39,537 nucleotides of DNA, taken from the IMG/VR virus record IMGVR_UViG_3300044998_000364, positions 1 to 39,537 of that record. One strand, written 5' to 3'. The stretch is from a virus. Under the pieces are notes generated by a model. That model had not been told where the DNA came from. It did no database searches and saw only the letters and a list, made by a program, of their open reading frames with translations. Position numbers and translations under genes: made by a program. Positions 15,229 to 22,404 of the stretch are shown here, one piece after another (within the stretch, counting starts at the first letter, position 1; each line of letters begins with the position of its first letter).

Positions 15229-15840
15229 TCAGAGGCCGAGCCGAGTTTTAACCATCTCGACGTACTCCAGATCCAGATCACTTCCCGTGGCATCGATGCC
15301 CAGGCGCTCGGCTGCGACGAGCACGCTTCCCGTTCCCATGAACGGATCCAGGATAGACCTCGGCTGAATCGGGCACTGACCAATACACCACTCCATGAGC
15401 TCCGATGGCTTCTGAGTCGGATGCGCCAGGCGCTCGTCACGAGTCTGCTTGGAGAATCCACGCCAGATGCGCGTGTGGATCCTCGCTGGACCTTTCCAAG
15501 AGCACCACGCGAGCTCGCAGTCGGCGAATGACGTCTTTCCTCTTTGGTGAGGCGCCTTGTCCCAGATCAGCCACTTTCCAGAAGGCGGCAGCCGATCGGC
15601 GAAGTACTGAGCGCCCCAGATGATCGACCAGCGCGAGACGCGCAGAATCTCGCGAAAGACCTCAGGACCTGGTGGACGCGCGTCCCAATTCTTTTTCGTG
15701 AAACCTTTCTTCCCGTTGCCGACGTGACCCGTCTTTGCGATCCCGATTCCATACGGTGGATCGGTTAGAACCAGGTCGACCGACTTATCAGGGAGAGAAC
15801 GGAGTAACTCGAGGGCATCTCGGCAAAGAATAAAAACCAT
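15229..15840 (-). CDS. DNA methyltransferase, beta class (N6-adenine/N4-cytosine)
   Basis: A 203-aa protein with catalytic motif IV TDPPYGI at residues 26-32 and the AdoMet-binding motif I DPFMGTGS at 165-172. Motif IV comes before motif I, the permuted order of beta-class amino-methyltransferases such as CcrM-type enzymes. HPTQKP (140-145) is the conserved loop before motif I. It is compact and lacks a large target-recognition domain, as is common in phage orphan methylases. No restriction enzyme gene is adjacent. It probably modifies phage or host DNA to evade restriction or tune gene expression. It follows attP and the integrase on the leftward strand. The target sequence cannot be read from the gene. 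Confidence 0.88.
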   Translation of the reverse strand: MVFILCRDALELLRSLPDKSVDLVLTDPPYGIGIAKTGHVGNGKKGFTKKNWDARPPGPEVFREILRVSRWSIIWGAQYFADRLPPSGKWLIWDKAPHQRGKTSFADCELAWCSWKGPARIHTRIWRGFSKQTRDERLAHPTQKPSELMEWCIGQCPIQPRSILDPFMGTGSVLVAAERLGIDATGSDLDLEYVEMVKTRLGL

Positions 15841-15894
15841 AAATAAGTAGACGAGTGTCTATCATTTTTGATCACTGCCCAGCAAGCGCTCTCC

Positions 15895-16054
15895 GACTAC
15901 CAGCTGGTAGTCAACCTGGTAGTCAGCCAGATCCTTGGGAGTGCTCTCAGACTCGCCACAGGTTGTCTCAGCACGATCCCGTTGAACCTACAGGTGTGCC
16001 GGGTGGAATCTCATTATCTCCACCATTGAACCTAAAAAGGCTGTTTTGACTACC
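15895..16054. other. attP: Putative attP with arm-type sites
   Basis: This gene-poor stretch lies immediately 3' of the integrase. GACTACCAG (15895-15903) abuts its inverse CTGGTAGTC as an 18-bp palindrome, another CTGGTAGTCA follows at 15916-15925, and one more inverted GACTACC lies at 16048-16054. These repeats look like arm-type integrase sites flanking the tRNA-like core at 16006-16025. The arrangement (three sites on one side, one on the other) is typical of tyrosine-integrase attP regions. The rest of 15841-16049 shows only a short TAGAC-loop-GTCTA hairpin (15848-15861). Confidence 0.6.
16006..16025 (+). other. Putative att core: 3' end of a tRNA or tmRNA
   Basis: CTCATTATCTCCACCA preceded by GAAT fits the last 20 bases of a tRNA-like molecule: the end of the T-loop (GAAT), T-stem 3' strand CTCAT, acceptor strand TATCTCC, discriminator A, then CCA. 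Phages often integrate into such 3' ends and restore them. The implied host gene would start with GGAGATA, as in a tRNA-Ser or a tmRNA. No full tRNA can be folded here, as expected for an attP copy. Confidence 0.55.
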
Positions 16055-17099
16055 GCAAAATGGGAGTCAAACTTTCTAACGCTTCTTCGATCCGGGCGGC
16101 ACCCGTCCCGATATAGACGGTAGTCATGTCCGGCTTAGCGTGCCCAAGCACCGCCTGAGAACTCAGAACGTTTCCACCCGTAGCAGCCTCAATCAGCCCC
16201 GCTGCGCCATGCCTAAGGTCGTGAAAGGTCCATCCTTTCAGCTCTTCGCATTCATCGGCGAACCTCGCGAAGTGGAACGTGATCATCCGAGGCGAGACCG
16301 GACAGATCGCTTGCCCGTCAAGATCGCCCCAGGTGTCGATGAAGTCGATGAACTTCTGCGGAAGGATGAGAGTGCGCTTGCTCGAGCTGGTCTTTAGGTT
16401 CGTGACCTTCCCGGCGTTGTCGAGCTGCCTCCTTACCTGGAGCGTTCGCTTCTTTCGATCTAGATCGTCCCAAGTGAGGCCAGCGATTTCACCGCGGCGA
16501 AGACCCATAAGGAGCGCCATGAAGACAGGCAGCTTCATGAAGTCCGGACACTTCTCTAAAACGGTCGCGGCCTCCTCGACACCGAGCACGCGCTCCCGCT
16601 TCTCTGGCGGCTTCGGAATGTTCACGAGCTTCCCGCAAGGGTTGCGATTGATGAGCTCGTGCGCCTCGGCCATGTCGAGGATCTGGTGAAGTACTCCATA
16701 GACGAAGCGGACTCCGTTCGCCTCCATCGTCTTCGTTGACGCTCCCTTCCCTGACCTGCTCACCTGCTTCTTTGCGAGAGTGTTCACGAACGTCTGGACC
16801 ACGCTGGGCGTGATATCGCTCACGGCTTTGCGACCGAGTGCCGGGCGAATGTGCTGTACGAAGGCGGCTTCGTACCTGCGCCTGGTCGTGTCCTTTAGAC
16901 CTTCGATCCGTGGGTACCAGAGCCAGATCGCGACTTCAAGCAGCGTCGATGTCGACGAGCAGCGGGTGGACCTTAGGGAGTCGAGCTTTTCTTGAAGGAG
17001 TGCGTTCGCCTCCTCCTGGCTCTCCTTGCTGTAGGCAAAGATCTTCTTCCCTTCCACTCTCGCTGTGGCTTGGAACCGTCCATCTTTGCGCTTGCTCAT
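16050..17099 (-). CDS. int: Tyrosine-type integrase
   Basis: Site-specific recombinase of the lambda-integrase family, 349 aa from the chosen ATG. The N-terminal arm-binding domain (residues 1-45, DGRFQATARVEGKKIFAYSK) is followed by a SAM-like core-binding domain (about 45-165) and the catalytic domain. Catalytic residues are visible as GLRRGE (Arg201), HDLRHG (His293, Arg296), LGHAKPD (His320) and the nucleophile Tyr329 in TTVYIG. Another in-frame ATG at 17141 would add 14 residues. ATG 17099 is preferred because TACAAT lies 9 nt upstream and the protein then begins at the usual domain boundary. It overlaps the putative xis gene and is followed directly by attP. Confidence 0.92.
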   Translation of the reverse strand: MSKRKDGRFQATARVEGKKIFAYSKESQEEANALLQEKLDSLRSTRCSSTSTLLEVAIWLWYPRIEGLKDTTRRRYEAAFVQHIRPALGRKAVSDITPSVVQTFVNTLAKKQVSRSGKGASTKTMEANGVRFVYGVLHQILDMAEAHELINRNPCGKLVNIPKPPEKRERVLGVEEAATVLEKCPDFMKLPVFMALLMGLRRGEIAGLTWDDLDRKKRTLQVRRQLDNAGKVTNLKTSSSKRTLILPQKFIDFIDTWGDLDGQAICPVSPRMITFHFARFADECEELKGWTFHDLRHGAAGLIEAATGGNVLSSQAVLGHAKPDMTTVYIGTGAARIEEALESLTPILR

Positions 17100-17259
17100 C
17101 GATGAGGAATTGTAGCCAGCGATCGAGTTGGGATTTTTCATATTTGTTGATGACCGGTAAAGGTACGAGGCCTTCCGACTTCAGCGCGAGCAGCTTCGCC
17201 ACCCCGATTCCGAGATAGCGAGCCGCCTCTGCTTGGGTCAGGAAGACAGGTGATTCCAT
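16936..17259 (-). CDS. xis: Putative excisionase (MerR-like HTH)
   Basis: The N-terminal 55 residues (LTQAEAARYLGIGVAKLLAL then INKYEKSQLDRWLQFLI) form a winged-helix HTH of the MerR/excisionase kind (HTH_17), which bends attachment-site DNA and directs the integrase toward excision. The gene lies immediately upstream of int, as in many temperate phages. The frame continues to 107 aa and overlaps int by about 160 nt; the C-terminal half is low-complexity and Arg/Gly-rich, so it may be a true extension or merely a frame without a stop. GGGAG 8 nt before the ATG supports the start. It could instead be a small transcriptional regulator. Confidence 0.65.
   Translation of the reverse strand: MESPVFLTQAEAARYLGIGVAKLLALKSEGLVPLPVINKYEKSQLDRWLQFLIDEQAQRWTVPSHSESGREEDLCLQQGEPGGGERTPSRKARLPKVHPLLVDIDAA
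17109..17114 (-). promoter_or_regulatory. TACAAT -10 box near the integrase start
   Basis: TACAAT on the minus strand, 9 nt before the integrase ATG at 17099. It is the same hexamer as at the two minus-strand morons and could drive integrase from a nearly leaderless transcript, independent of the leftward operon promoter. Confidence 0.35.
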
Positions 17260-17262
17260 GGA

Positions 17263-17475
17263 TCAGGCTCCCAATCTCCCAACGAGGACGTGAGCTGCCA
17301 TCCAGCTGAACGCAGCCAGGAAGATCGAGGCACCCATGCCAATGGTCAGCAGCCCAACGAGGAAGCTGGTCTTATCGCCCTTGTCTTGCTGGTGCCAGAT
17401 GATGTCGTACATGCTCAGCCCGCACCCGGTCCAGGTGACGAAGGCGAGCAGGGCGAGAAGTTGAGGGAGGCTCAC
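17263..17475 (-). CDS. Small two-TM membrane protein
   Basis: A 70-aa protein with two hydrophobic helices (residues about 3-23 and 37-62) joined by a short polar loop (HQQDKGDK). It begins at GTG 17475, overlapping the previous stop as GTGA, with GGAGGG 4 nt upstream. It belongs to a run of three tiny genes just upstream of xis/int in the leftward operon. Its size and topology recall holins or superinfection-exclusion proteins, but a separate holin lies by the endolysin, so exclusion or membrane signalling is more likely. Function not assigned. Confidence 0.6.
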   Translation of the reverse strand: MSLPQLLALLAFVTWTGCGLSMYDIIWHQQDKGDKTSFLVGLLTIGMGASIFLAAFSWMAAHVLVGRLGA

Positions 17476-17558
17476 TTGCCCTCCCTGCGCGATGCGGTCT
17501 TCGTGTAGTAGGCGATGATCGCCACTATGACGAGCACGTCCCAAAAGGTGAGCGTCAC
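17472..17558 (-). CDS. 28-aa single-TM microprotein
   Basis: A very short frame encoding one membrane helix (FWDVLVIVAIIAYYT) followed by a basic tail (KTASRREGK). GTG at 17558 overlaps the preceding stop as GTGA and AAGGAG lies 8 nt before it. Its own stop overlaps the next GTG in the same way. Conservation of coupling on both sides argues that it is translated. The basic tail predicts an N-out/C-in orientation. Function unknown. Confidence 0.5.
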   Translation of the reverse strand: MTLTFWDVLVIVAIIAYYTKTASRREGK

Positions 17559-17698
17559 TTGGGCAACTCCTTGCCCTGCTCGATGATGGAAAAGCTGGAG
17601 CGGGATCTGTTCAGCCTGTCCATCATCGAGCGCACGGATGCGCGATAGGGGTCCTTCTCCCTGAACAACCAAAACCAAACGCTACGAGGGGCTGCCAT
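17555..17698 (-). CDS. Small basic protein, 47 aa
   Basis: A short Arg/Ser-rich protein with an aromatic patch (SVWFWLFREKDPYR, residues 6-19) and a C-terminal helix. ATG 17698 overlaps the 3' end of the upstream gene by 17 bases. GGAGGAGG lies upstream, a strong Shine-Dalgarno at slightly long spacing. It may associate with membranes or with its two membrane-protein neighbours, but no family is recognised. Confidence 0.5.
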   Translation of the reverse strand: MAAPRSVWFWLFREKDPYRASVRSMMDRLNRSRSSFSIIEQGKELPK

Positions 17699-18017
17699 CG
17701 CTACCCTCCTCCTCGTTTTCGGCGTCTTCCCTGTCCCATCCAAACGCCTTGCCCATCTCCATCATTAGGTCCGTGGTCTCCTTGGCGTACTTGAGAAGAA
17801 CAATGTTGGAGCGATCCTCGTCGGTCATAGGCGGTCTGTGAGGGTAGATCGCCATGATCTTCCCAGAGGTGTCATCGTCACCTTCTAGGATGGCAATGAC
17901 GTCGAACACGAAGTCGTCTTCGAACTTGTCGAACATCTTTCGGAGATTGCCAACGGTTATCCCTCGGTGCTCCCACTTGCCGGGCGTTGGACAGAACTCG
18001 AACGGATCGTCCGTCAC
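17682..18017 (-). CDS. Hypothetical acidic protein, 111 aa
   Basis: An acidic protein (FEDDFVFDVIAILEGDDD in the middle; Glu/Asp/Ser-rich C-terminus from residue 97). It starts with GTG in a GTGA overlap with the upstream gene. The strand pattern around residues 38-60 suggests a small alpha/beta domain. It lies in the early leftward operon among genes of unknown role. Highly acidic small phage early proteins sometimes mimic DNA to block host nucleases; here that is only a possibility. Confidence 0.6.
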   Translation of the reverse strand: MTDDPFEFCPTPGKWEHRGITVGNLRKMFDKFEDDFVFDVIAILEGDDDTSGKIMAIYPHRPPMTDEDRSNIVLLKYAKETTDLMMEMGKAFGWDREDAENEEEGSDGSPS

Positions 18018-18361
18018 GATTGCGCCTCCTCGTCCATGTCACTGTCGTCAAGCATCGCGCGAACCAGTGCTTGCTTTTCCTCCATAGACATCGCGTTGAA
18101 GGAGTACTTCGCCCTAACCTCTGGGCTCATCTCCTCATAGTCGAGCAGGTGGACCTTGCCGATAACAATCAGAGCACTGGTTAAGAGCGACTTTTCGTCG
18201 TTGGATTCGATGGCGGTCTGCGCCTTGTCCATCGCCTTTTTGTGTCCCTCAGCTCGAATGAGCAGTTCTCGCAAAATCCGAGGTCGAAGTACTTTGAATT
18301 CCTTCGCCATCTTTTCGAGAACGTCAAGCGGCAAGTTTGCGTAGCCGCGAACTCCGTTCAC
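18014..18361 (-). CDS. Hypothetical helical protein, 115 aa
   Basis: A predominantly helical, charged protein (PRILRELLIRAEGHKKAMDK; MEEKQALVRAMLDD). GTG 18361 forms a GTGA overlap with the upstream stop; GTG at 18373 would add four residues and is equally open. The downstream neighbour starts in the same overlapping way. No known domain was recognised. It belongs to the leftward early operon and is probably co-translated with the gene before it. Confidence 0.55.
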   Translation of the reverse strand: MNGVRGYANLPLDVLEKMAKEFKVLRPRILRELLIRAEGHKKAMDKAQTAIESNDEKSLLTSALIVIGKVHLLDYEEMSPEVRAKYSFNAMSMEEKQALVRAMLDDSDMDEEAQS

Positions 18362-18732
18362 GATCTCACCCACAGGACTTCAATGATCCTGTCGCCCACC
18401 ATCAGCAGCACCGCCTTGATCTCTGGATCCACGGTCTGGCCCTTGAGCTCGACGATGCGTCTGCACTCGTAGAGGCTCTTCTCGACGGCGACCCCACCGT
18501 ACGCGGCGGCATGGTTCCGGGCGTCCTCAATGTCCGCCCAGGCGTACAGCCCGCGCGAGTACACAGGATCCGGTTCCATCCCTCTGGTGTCGAAGTTGCC
18601 GAACAGGAATTGACCCTCGCCAAGGGCAACGATAAAGAGTTCTTCAGGGAAGCCCCGACCGTTGTCCAGACCGAGGCTCGGTTCGTCGATGATCGGTCCG
18701 TTGTCGATCACAGGTCCAAGAGTTAAGTTCAT
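18358..18732 (-). CDS. Hypothetical protein, 124 aa
   Basis: An alpha/beta protein with strand-forming segments (EELFIVALGEGQFLFGNFD) and a central AWADIEDARNHAAAYGG segment, reminiscent of small phage proteins that summarise field-like data. No catalytic motif is seen. The start is ATG with GGAGGAGAGC directly upstream, a strong Shine-Dalgarno, which shows that ordinary ribosome sites are used in this operon. The gap to the Gam-like gene upstream is 9 bases. Confidence 0.6.
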   Translation of the reverse strand: MNLTLGPVIDNGPIIDEPSLGLDNGRGFPEELFIVALGEGQFLFGNFDTRGMEPDPVYSRGLYAWADIEDARNHAAAYGGVAVEKSLYECRRIVELKGQTVDPEIKAVLLMVGDRIIEVLWVRS

Positions 18733-18741
18733 GCTCTCCTC

Positions 18742-19611
18742 CTAGCCGTGCTTCACGTAGAACGTGCCGAGCGGATCCTCCGGCTTCTTGCGCTCGACGC
18801 CCTTCACCGTCTCCGGGATCTCGTCGGGTACCTTGCCGGCAGTGATCGAGACCGATACACCGTCGATTAGATCCACGCTCTGGAGCTCACCATCATCTGT
18901 CACGTTCAGATTGAAGGCGTCTGTGATGGCTTCAAGAAGGATGCTTTGGACCCCTCGGGAGGATTCGCCATCATTCTCATCTGCTTTGATCGCGGCAGCG
19001 AGTGCTCCCAGAGAAACCGTCACCTGAATCGGTTCAAGAAGGTCATGTATAAGAAGCGTAAATGCCGCCCTCGGCGCGTCGGTGACCTCGACTGCACCCT
19101 TCGATGCACGGTAGCCGAGCGTAGCCCACGGCAGCTTCACAGACTTCTGCTTGCTTCCCTCGAGCTGGCTCTTGGCAAACTCCCTCATTGCTGGGCCATA
19201 GGAGGCATCGATCCAGGCGATCCTGCGCTTCTGCTCGTTGATCTGACCTTCGAACCGCTCGTTAATCCCGGCGATCAGCGTGTCGCGCTCATAGATCTTC
19301 GCCTTGAGTGCGGCCTCGGCACGGGCTCTGCGCTCGGTCGCCCAGAGCGTGGCCTGTCTCAGCTGCTCTTCTCGCTCGGCAAGGCGCGCGAGGTTCTCTT
19401 CGCTGGTCAGGTCGGTACCGACTGCGTCGATCGGAGGAGGCGTGAACGGAGCTCCTCTAAAGCCGAGGACCTCGCCGGTCAGCTCATTAACAAGAGCGCC
19501 ATCGTGTTCTTCGATGACGATCGGGTCGGTCGTGGTTTCAGGGGTAGAGGTTTCGATAAGTTCTGGCATGGTTTCGTTGAAAAAGGTCGAAGAAGAGGGA
19601 GCGGTATTCAT
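18742..19611 (-). CDS. gam: Gam-like host-nuclease inhibitor
   Basis: A 289-aa protein. The central part (about residues 85-190) has the long helical hairpin and following beta pair of Mu Gam-like proteins: helices around RQATLWATERRARAEAALKA and RFEGQINEQKRRIAWI, then KSVKLPWATLGYRAS and AVEVTD. Gam-type proteins bind DNA ends and shield them from RecBCD-class exonucleases. The N-terminal 80 residues are acidic and Thr/Pro-rich, and a C-terminal domain (about 200-289) is extra compared with Mu Gam. The start is ATG at 19611, overlapping the helicase stop (ATGA). Its neighbours, a helicase and an SSB-like protein, support a recombination or replication-fork role. Confidence 0.65.
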   Translation of the reverse strand: MNTAPSSSTFFNETMPELIETSTPETTTDPIVIEEHDGALVNELTGEVLGFRGAPFTPPPIDAVGTDLTSEENLARLAEREEQLRQATLWATERRARAEAALKAKIYERDTLIAGINERFEGQINEQKRRIAWIDASYGPAMREFAKSQLEGSKQKSVKLPWATLGYRASKGAVEVTDAPRAAFTLLIHDLLEPIQVTVSLGALAAAIKADENDGESSRGVQSILLEAITDAFNLNVTDDGELQSVDLIDGVSVSITAGKVPDEIPETVKGVERKKPEDPLGTFYVKHG

Positions 19612-20879
19612 GCCGCCCTCTTCAGGTTGTTGTTCACCCATTGGGCGACTCGTCGATTCACGACTAGGTCCTCGGGTGCAAGTTTTCGGCTGATGCTTAG
19701 CCCGTCGATCGACTTGCAGCGCGAGAGGGCAACGTATGTCTGGCCGTGGCAGAAGCTCTGCCCACGCGCTGCGATGTGGCAGGAGTCGAACGTTTGTCCT
19801 TGGCTCTTGTGGACGCTCACGGCCCAGGCAAGCTTGAGCGGGATCTGAGTCGCCTCAGCCACCGCCACCGAGTCGAGCTCGTCCTCGTTGTCGGGAGAAG
19901 CCTGGTGCTCCATCTTCTCAAAGGTCTGGCGCTCGACCCAGAGCAGGTTGCCCCGATCGAACGCGACTCGCACCGCGCTATCCGTGATCTCGGCAACCCA
20001 GCCAAGGTCACCGTTCACGTAGCCGGCAACAGAATCGTTGGCGACTGCCATCACGCGTGCATGTGGCTTGAGCTTCAGCTCCATCGGAGCGGAGATATCC
20101 TCCTTGCTGATCTCGCCCTTGGTCTCAGCCTCGAAGAGAACCTCGTCGCCATCTAGACGGCTTAGGAAGTAGTCGTTTAACTCGTCAGCCTTCTTGTTCG
20201 TGTAACTCACGATCACCGAGTCAGGACTTGAGGGACGGTTCGGAGCTTGGTTCACGAAGTCGAGCCCTTTCGGGTTGCCTTCGCGAATGAGGTTCAGTGC
20301 GTCGCGGAACTCTGGGTTCGCCTGGCGAAAGACAGTCTCCAGCTCGATGGCGAGCGGGTTGGCTTCCTCCCAGGCATAAGAGTCGAAGAAGAAGGGGCTC
20401 ACGTACCGCGTCCTAATGAAGTCCAGCTCTTTGCCTGGTTTTACGACAGGTTCGAGCTGCCAAGGGTCTCCTACGAACACCACCGGCTTGCCACCAAACG
20501 GGCGCTCGCGCTTGGTGGTCATGCGCAGCATGATGTCGATCTGGTCGACTAGGTCGGCGCGCATCATCGAAACCTCGTCGATCAGGATGAGGTCGGAGTA
20601 CTCGATCACGCCCTTCTTCTCATCGCCGAGCGGGCGCTTGCGCGAGAAGCCAGGCTTGAGACCAAAGAATCGGTGGATCGTCTCACCACCGATGTTCACG
20701 GCAGCCAGCCCCGTGGGGGCCAGCTTCACCGTGCGATAGCGCCTGATGATCTCGCGACTGACGGTGGACTTTCCAGTCCCGGCTTTCCCGGTAAGGAAGA
20801 GGCAGCCACCATAGCGGACGATGTGGTCGACCAGGTCGAGCGCCTTCTCCTGGTCTGGCGAGAAGGTTACGTCCGACAT
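19608..20879 (-). CDS. Pif1/RecD-like SF1B DNA helicase
   Basis: A 423-aa ATPase. Walker A TGKAGTGKST lies at residues 30-39, motif Ia follows as APTGLAAVNIGGETIH (54-69), and Walker B is LILIDEVSMM (97-106). The C-terminal UvrD_C_2-like motifs AVSVHKSQGQTFD and YVALSRCKS are present. This is the 5'-3' Pif1/RecD2/Dda family, which unwinds forks and displaces proteins during phage replication and recombination. The length is compact and typical of phage Dda-like members. ATG 20879 is preferred over an upstream in-frame start because GGGAGGG lies about 10 nt before it and the domain begins there. It overlaps both neighbours by a few bases. Confidence 0.9.
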   Translation of the reverse strand: MSDVTFSPDQEKALDLVDHIVRYGGCLFLTGKAGTGKSTVSREIIRRYRTVKLAPTGLAAVNIGGETIHRFFGLKPGFSRKRPLGDEKKGVIEYSDLILIDEVSMMRADLVDQIDIMLRMTTKRERPFGGKPVVFVGDPWQLEPVVKPGKELDFIRTRYVSPFFFDSYAWEEANPLAIELETVFRQANPEFRDALNLIREGNPKGLDFVNQAPNRPSSPDSVIVSYTNKKADELNDYFLSRLDGDEVLFEAETKGEISKEDISAPMELKLKPHARVMAVANDSVAGYVNGDLGWVAEITDSAVRVAFDRGNLLWVERQTFEKMEHQASPDNEDELDSVAVAEATQIPLKLAWAVSVHKSQGQTFDSCHIAARGQSFCHGQTYVALSRCKSIDGLSISRKLAPEDLVVNRRVAQWVNNNLKRAA

Positions 20880-21292
20880 GGCTCGTTCGCCCTCCCGAAC
20901 TTCTCGGCCACCCACGCCTCGGTCTCAAGGTAGGCGGTTGCCTGAGCTGTTTGCACATCACCCTCGGCGATGGTGAGCAGGTCCTCCGGCTGACGGATCA
21001 TGTCGAAGTAGGTCGAGCCACGCGGGATCCCGTGATCTTGTTCGTCGGCCACTCCGGTAAGGTCGCCACCATTCCACTTCCAGCCGTGATCGGCGACCAG
21101 GCGCGGAAGCTTCATCTTCTCCATCGGAGTGATCCGGCAGTTGAACATGAACACACGGCACGTAGCGCGCTCCCCTGCCATAGAGAGCGCCACGTGGAAA
21201 TCCGGTGTCTTGGCGCTGGTCTCCCCTGCTTTGAATGCCTCAGAGGCGACGAGCACCGCGATGGCGATCATCCTGAGTCGATCGCTATTCAC
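20867..21292 (-). CDS. Hypothetical early protein, 141 aa
   Basis: An alpha/beta protein with MIAIAVLVASEAFKAGE near the N-terminus, a beta stretch FHVALSMAGERATCRVFMF, and a Gly/Trp-rich HGWKWNGGDLTG segment. GTG 21292 has AAGGAGGT six nt upstream, the best Shine-Dalgarno of the operon, and overlaps the upstream gene by 8 bases. It lies between a 60-aa coiled-coil-like protein and the helicase. No family is recognised; a replication or recombination accessory role is suggested only by context. Confidence 0.6.
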   Translation of the reverse strand: MNSDRLRMIAIAVLVASEAFKAGETSAKTPDFHVALSMAGERATCRVFMFNCRITPMEKMKLPRLVADHGWKWNGGDLTGVADEQDHGIPRGSTYFDMIRQPEDLLTIAEGDVQTAQATAYLETEAWVAEKFGRANEPCRT

Positions 21293-21467
21293 CCTCGACC
21301 TCCTTGATGAAATCGCTAAGGCTGGCAAGCTGGCGCTCTGCTTCGCGCCTGTCCTCCTTTTCGGGGAGTTTGTCCATCAAACGCTCGAGCTCGTTGACGG
21401 ACTCCTTGGCCTTGTAGAACAAACGCTGGAGCAGGCGCTGCTCTCGGGTGGGAGAGGGACCGTTCAC
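21285..21467 (-). CDS. Small helical protein, 60 aa
   Basis: A fully helical, charged 60-aa protein (AKESVNELERLMDKLPEKED) that could form a short coiled coil or helical hairpin. It starts with GTG in a GTGA overlap with the SSB-like gene. Possibly a partner of the neighbouring DNA-metabolism proteins. No known family. Confidence 0.55.
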   Translation of the reverse strand: MNGPSPTREQRLLQRLFYKAKESVNELERLMDKLPEKEDRREAERQLASLSDFIKEVEGE

Positions 21468-21991
21468 TTCGCGCGCTCCTTGACCTTGTCCATGGCGGCG
21501 AAGTACTTCTCCAGCCCGAGGTCGATAAGAGTCCCTGCCCCTTTCGTCTCGCCCGTCGCAGCAGCGGCATCGATCGCGGACTTGATGATCCCGCAGACAG
21601 CGGAGCTGTGGATCTCCTCAGGACCACGTGGGGTGTAGCTCTTGCCACCACCGCCACCTTTATTGCCACCGGCTTCGTAGGGAGGCTTCGTGACGCCACC
21701 CCAGCTCGAGAGAACGTTGAAGTGATCACCGCCTTCTTTGGTCACCTTCTCAACCGTGATCTCGCCTTCGGCTTCTTCCTCGGCCTGCTTCGTGATAGTT
21801 GCCACGTCCCAGACCTTCGGGTCCATGAGAACTTTGATGATGCCCTTGCCATAGCCCGAGCCTTCCGGCGCGTCGCCCACGATCTTTATTCCGAGGGTGT
21901 AGTTCTTGGCGTTGTTTCGCGGCTCGTCCAAGCTGATGAGCTTGGCGGTGAAGGTGTACGAAGAAGTCTGGTTTTGTTGTTGGTTTGCCAT
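21464..21991 (-). CDS. Putative ssDNA-binding-like protein
   Basis: A 175-aa protein with a beta-rich N-terminal domain (SSYTFTAKLISLDEPRNNAK, then TLGIKIVGDAPEG and KGIIKVLM) that could be an OB-fold. A Gly/Lys-rich linker (AGGNKGGGGGKSYT, about residues 107-121) and a helical C-terminal segment follow. This layout and the position next to helicase and Gam-like genes fit a phage single-strand-binding or recombination mediator, but the usual acidic SSB tail is missing (it ends VKERAK). The start is ATG. This is a structural guess, not a family match. Confidence 0.4.
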   Translation of the reverse strand: MANQQQNQTSSYTFTAKLISLDEPRNNAKNYTLGIKIVGDAPEGSGYGKGIIKVLMDPKVWDVATITKQAEEEAEGEITVEKVTKEGGDHFNVLSSWGGVTKPPYEAGGNKGGGGGKSYTPRGPEEIHSSAVCGIIKSAIDAAAATGETKGAGTLIDLGLEKYFAAMDKVKERAK

Positions 21992-21993
21992 GG

Positions 21994-22404
21994 TTAGCGG
22001 GCCTCCGAGGAGGTTTGGTAGGTGTAGGTGTAGGTGGGAGTAGGGGTGACGGATAGGTCACCGAGTTGGATCCGGCGATTCGTCTGCGCCTGACCCCAGG
22101 CGAGTCCCAGGACTAGCCCGACGATGAAGGCGACAAACAGTCCGCAGGCGATGCGCTGGCCGAGCTCGTTCTGGTAGCGAAGCTTTTGAACCTCGACTCG
22201 CGACTCAACGAGAGCGTCTATCTCATCCTTTAACAGGAGTTCGTCGTCGGTCTCAGGTACAGGCCTCGGCTCTTCAGCCGGAACCTCGGCCAAGGCACGA
22301 AGGAGCGAGGATTCCCCCAGCTCTCGCTGGAGGGATCGCTGCTGCTCGGGGGTGAGCTCCATCGCCATGCGACGGGTGCGCTGGTAGAAGTCGGTGGACG
22401 TCAC
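21994..22404 (-). CDS. Single-TM protein with helical cytoplasmic domain
   Basis: A 136-aa protein. Residues 1-80 are helical and charged (LTPEQQRSLQRELGESSLLR, then an acidic Pro-rich linker). A membrane helix at about 88-105 (CGLFVAFIVGLVLGLAWG) is followed by a Thr/Pro/Tyr-rich tail (TPTPTYTYTYQTSS) outside. GTG 22404 overlaps the upstream stop as GTGA. Membrane proteins made early after infection may mediate superinfection exclusion; this is inference. Confidence 0.55.
   Translation of the reverse strand: MTSTDFYQRTRRMAMELTPEQQRSLQRELGESSLLRALAEVPAEEPRPVPETDDELLLKDEIDALVESRVEVQKLRYQNELGQRIACGLFVAFIVGLVLGLAWGQAQTNRRIQLGDLSVTPTPTYTYTYQTSSEAR

Noticed and set aside
15848-15861. Terminator at TAGAC-GAGT-GTCTA
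   Set aside because: The stem is only 5 bp and the following T's are separated by ATCA; too weak to call.
16006-16025. Complete tRNA gene
   Set aside because: Only the 3' end fits; upstream bases do not form the T-stem, anticodon or D arms.
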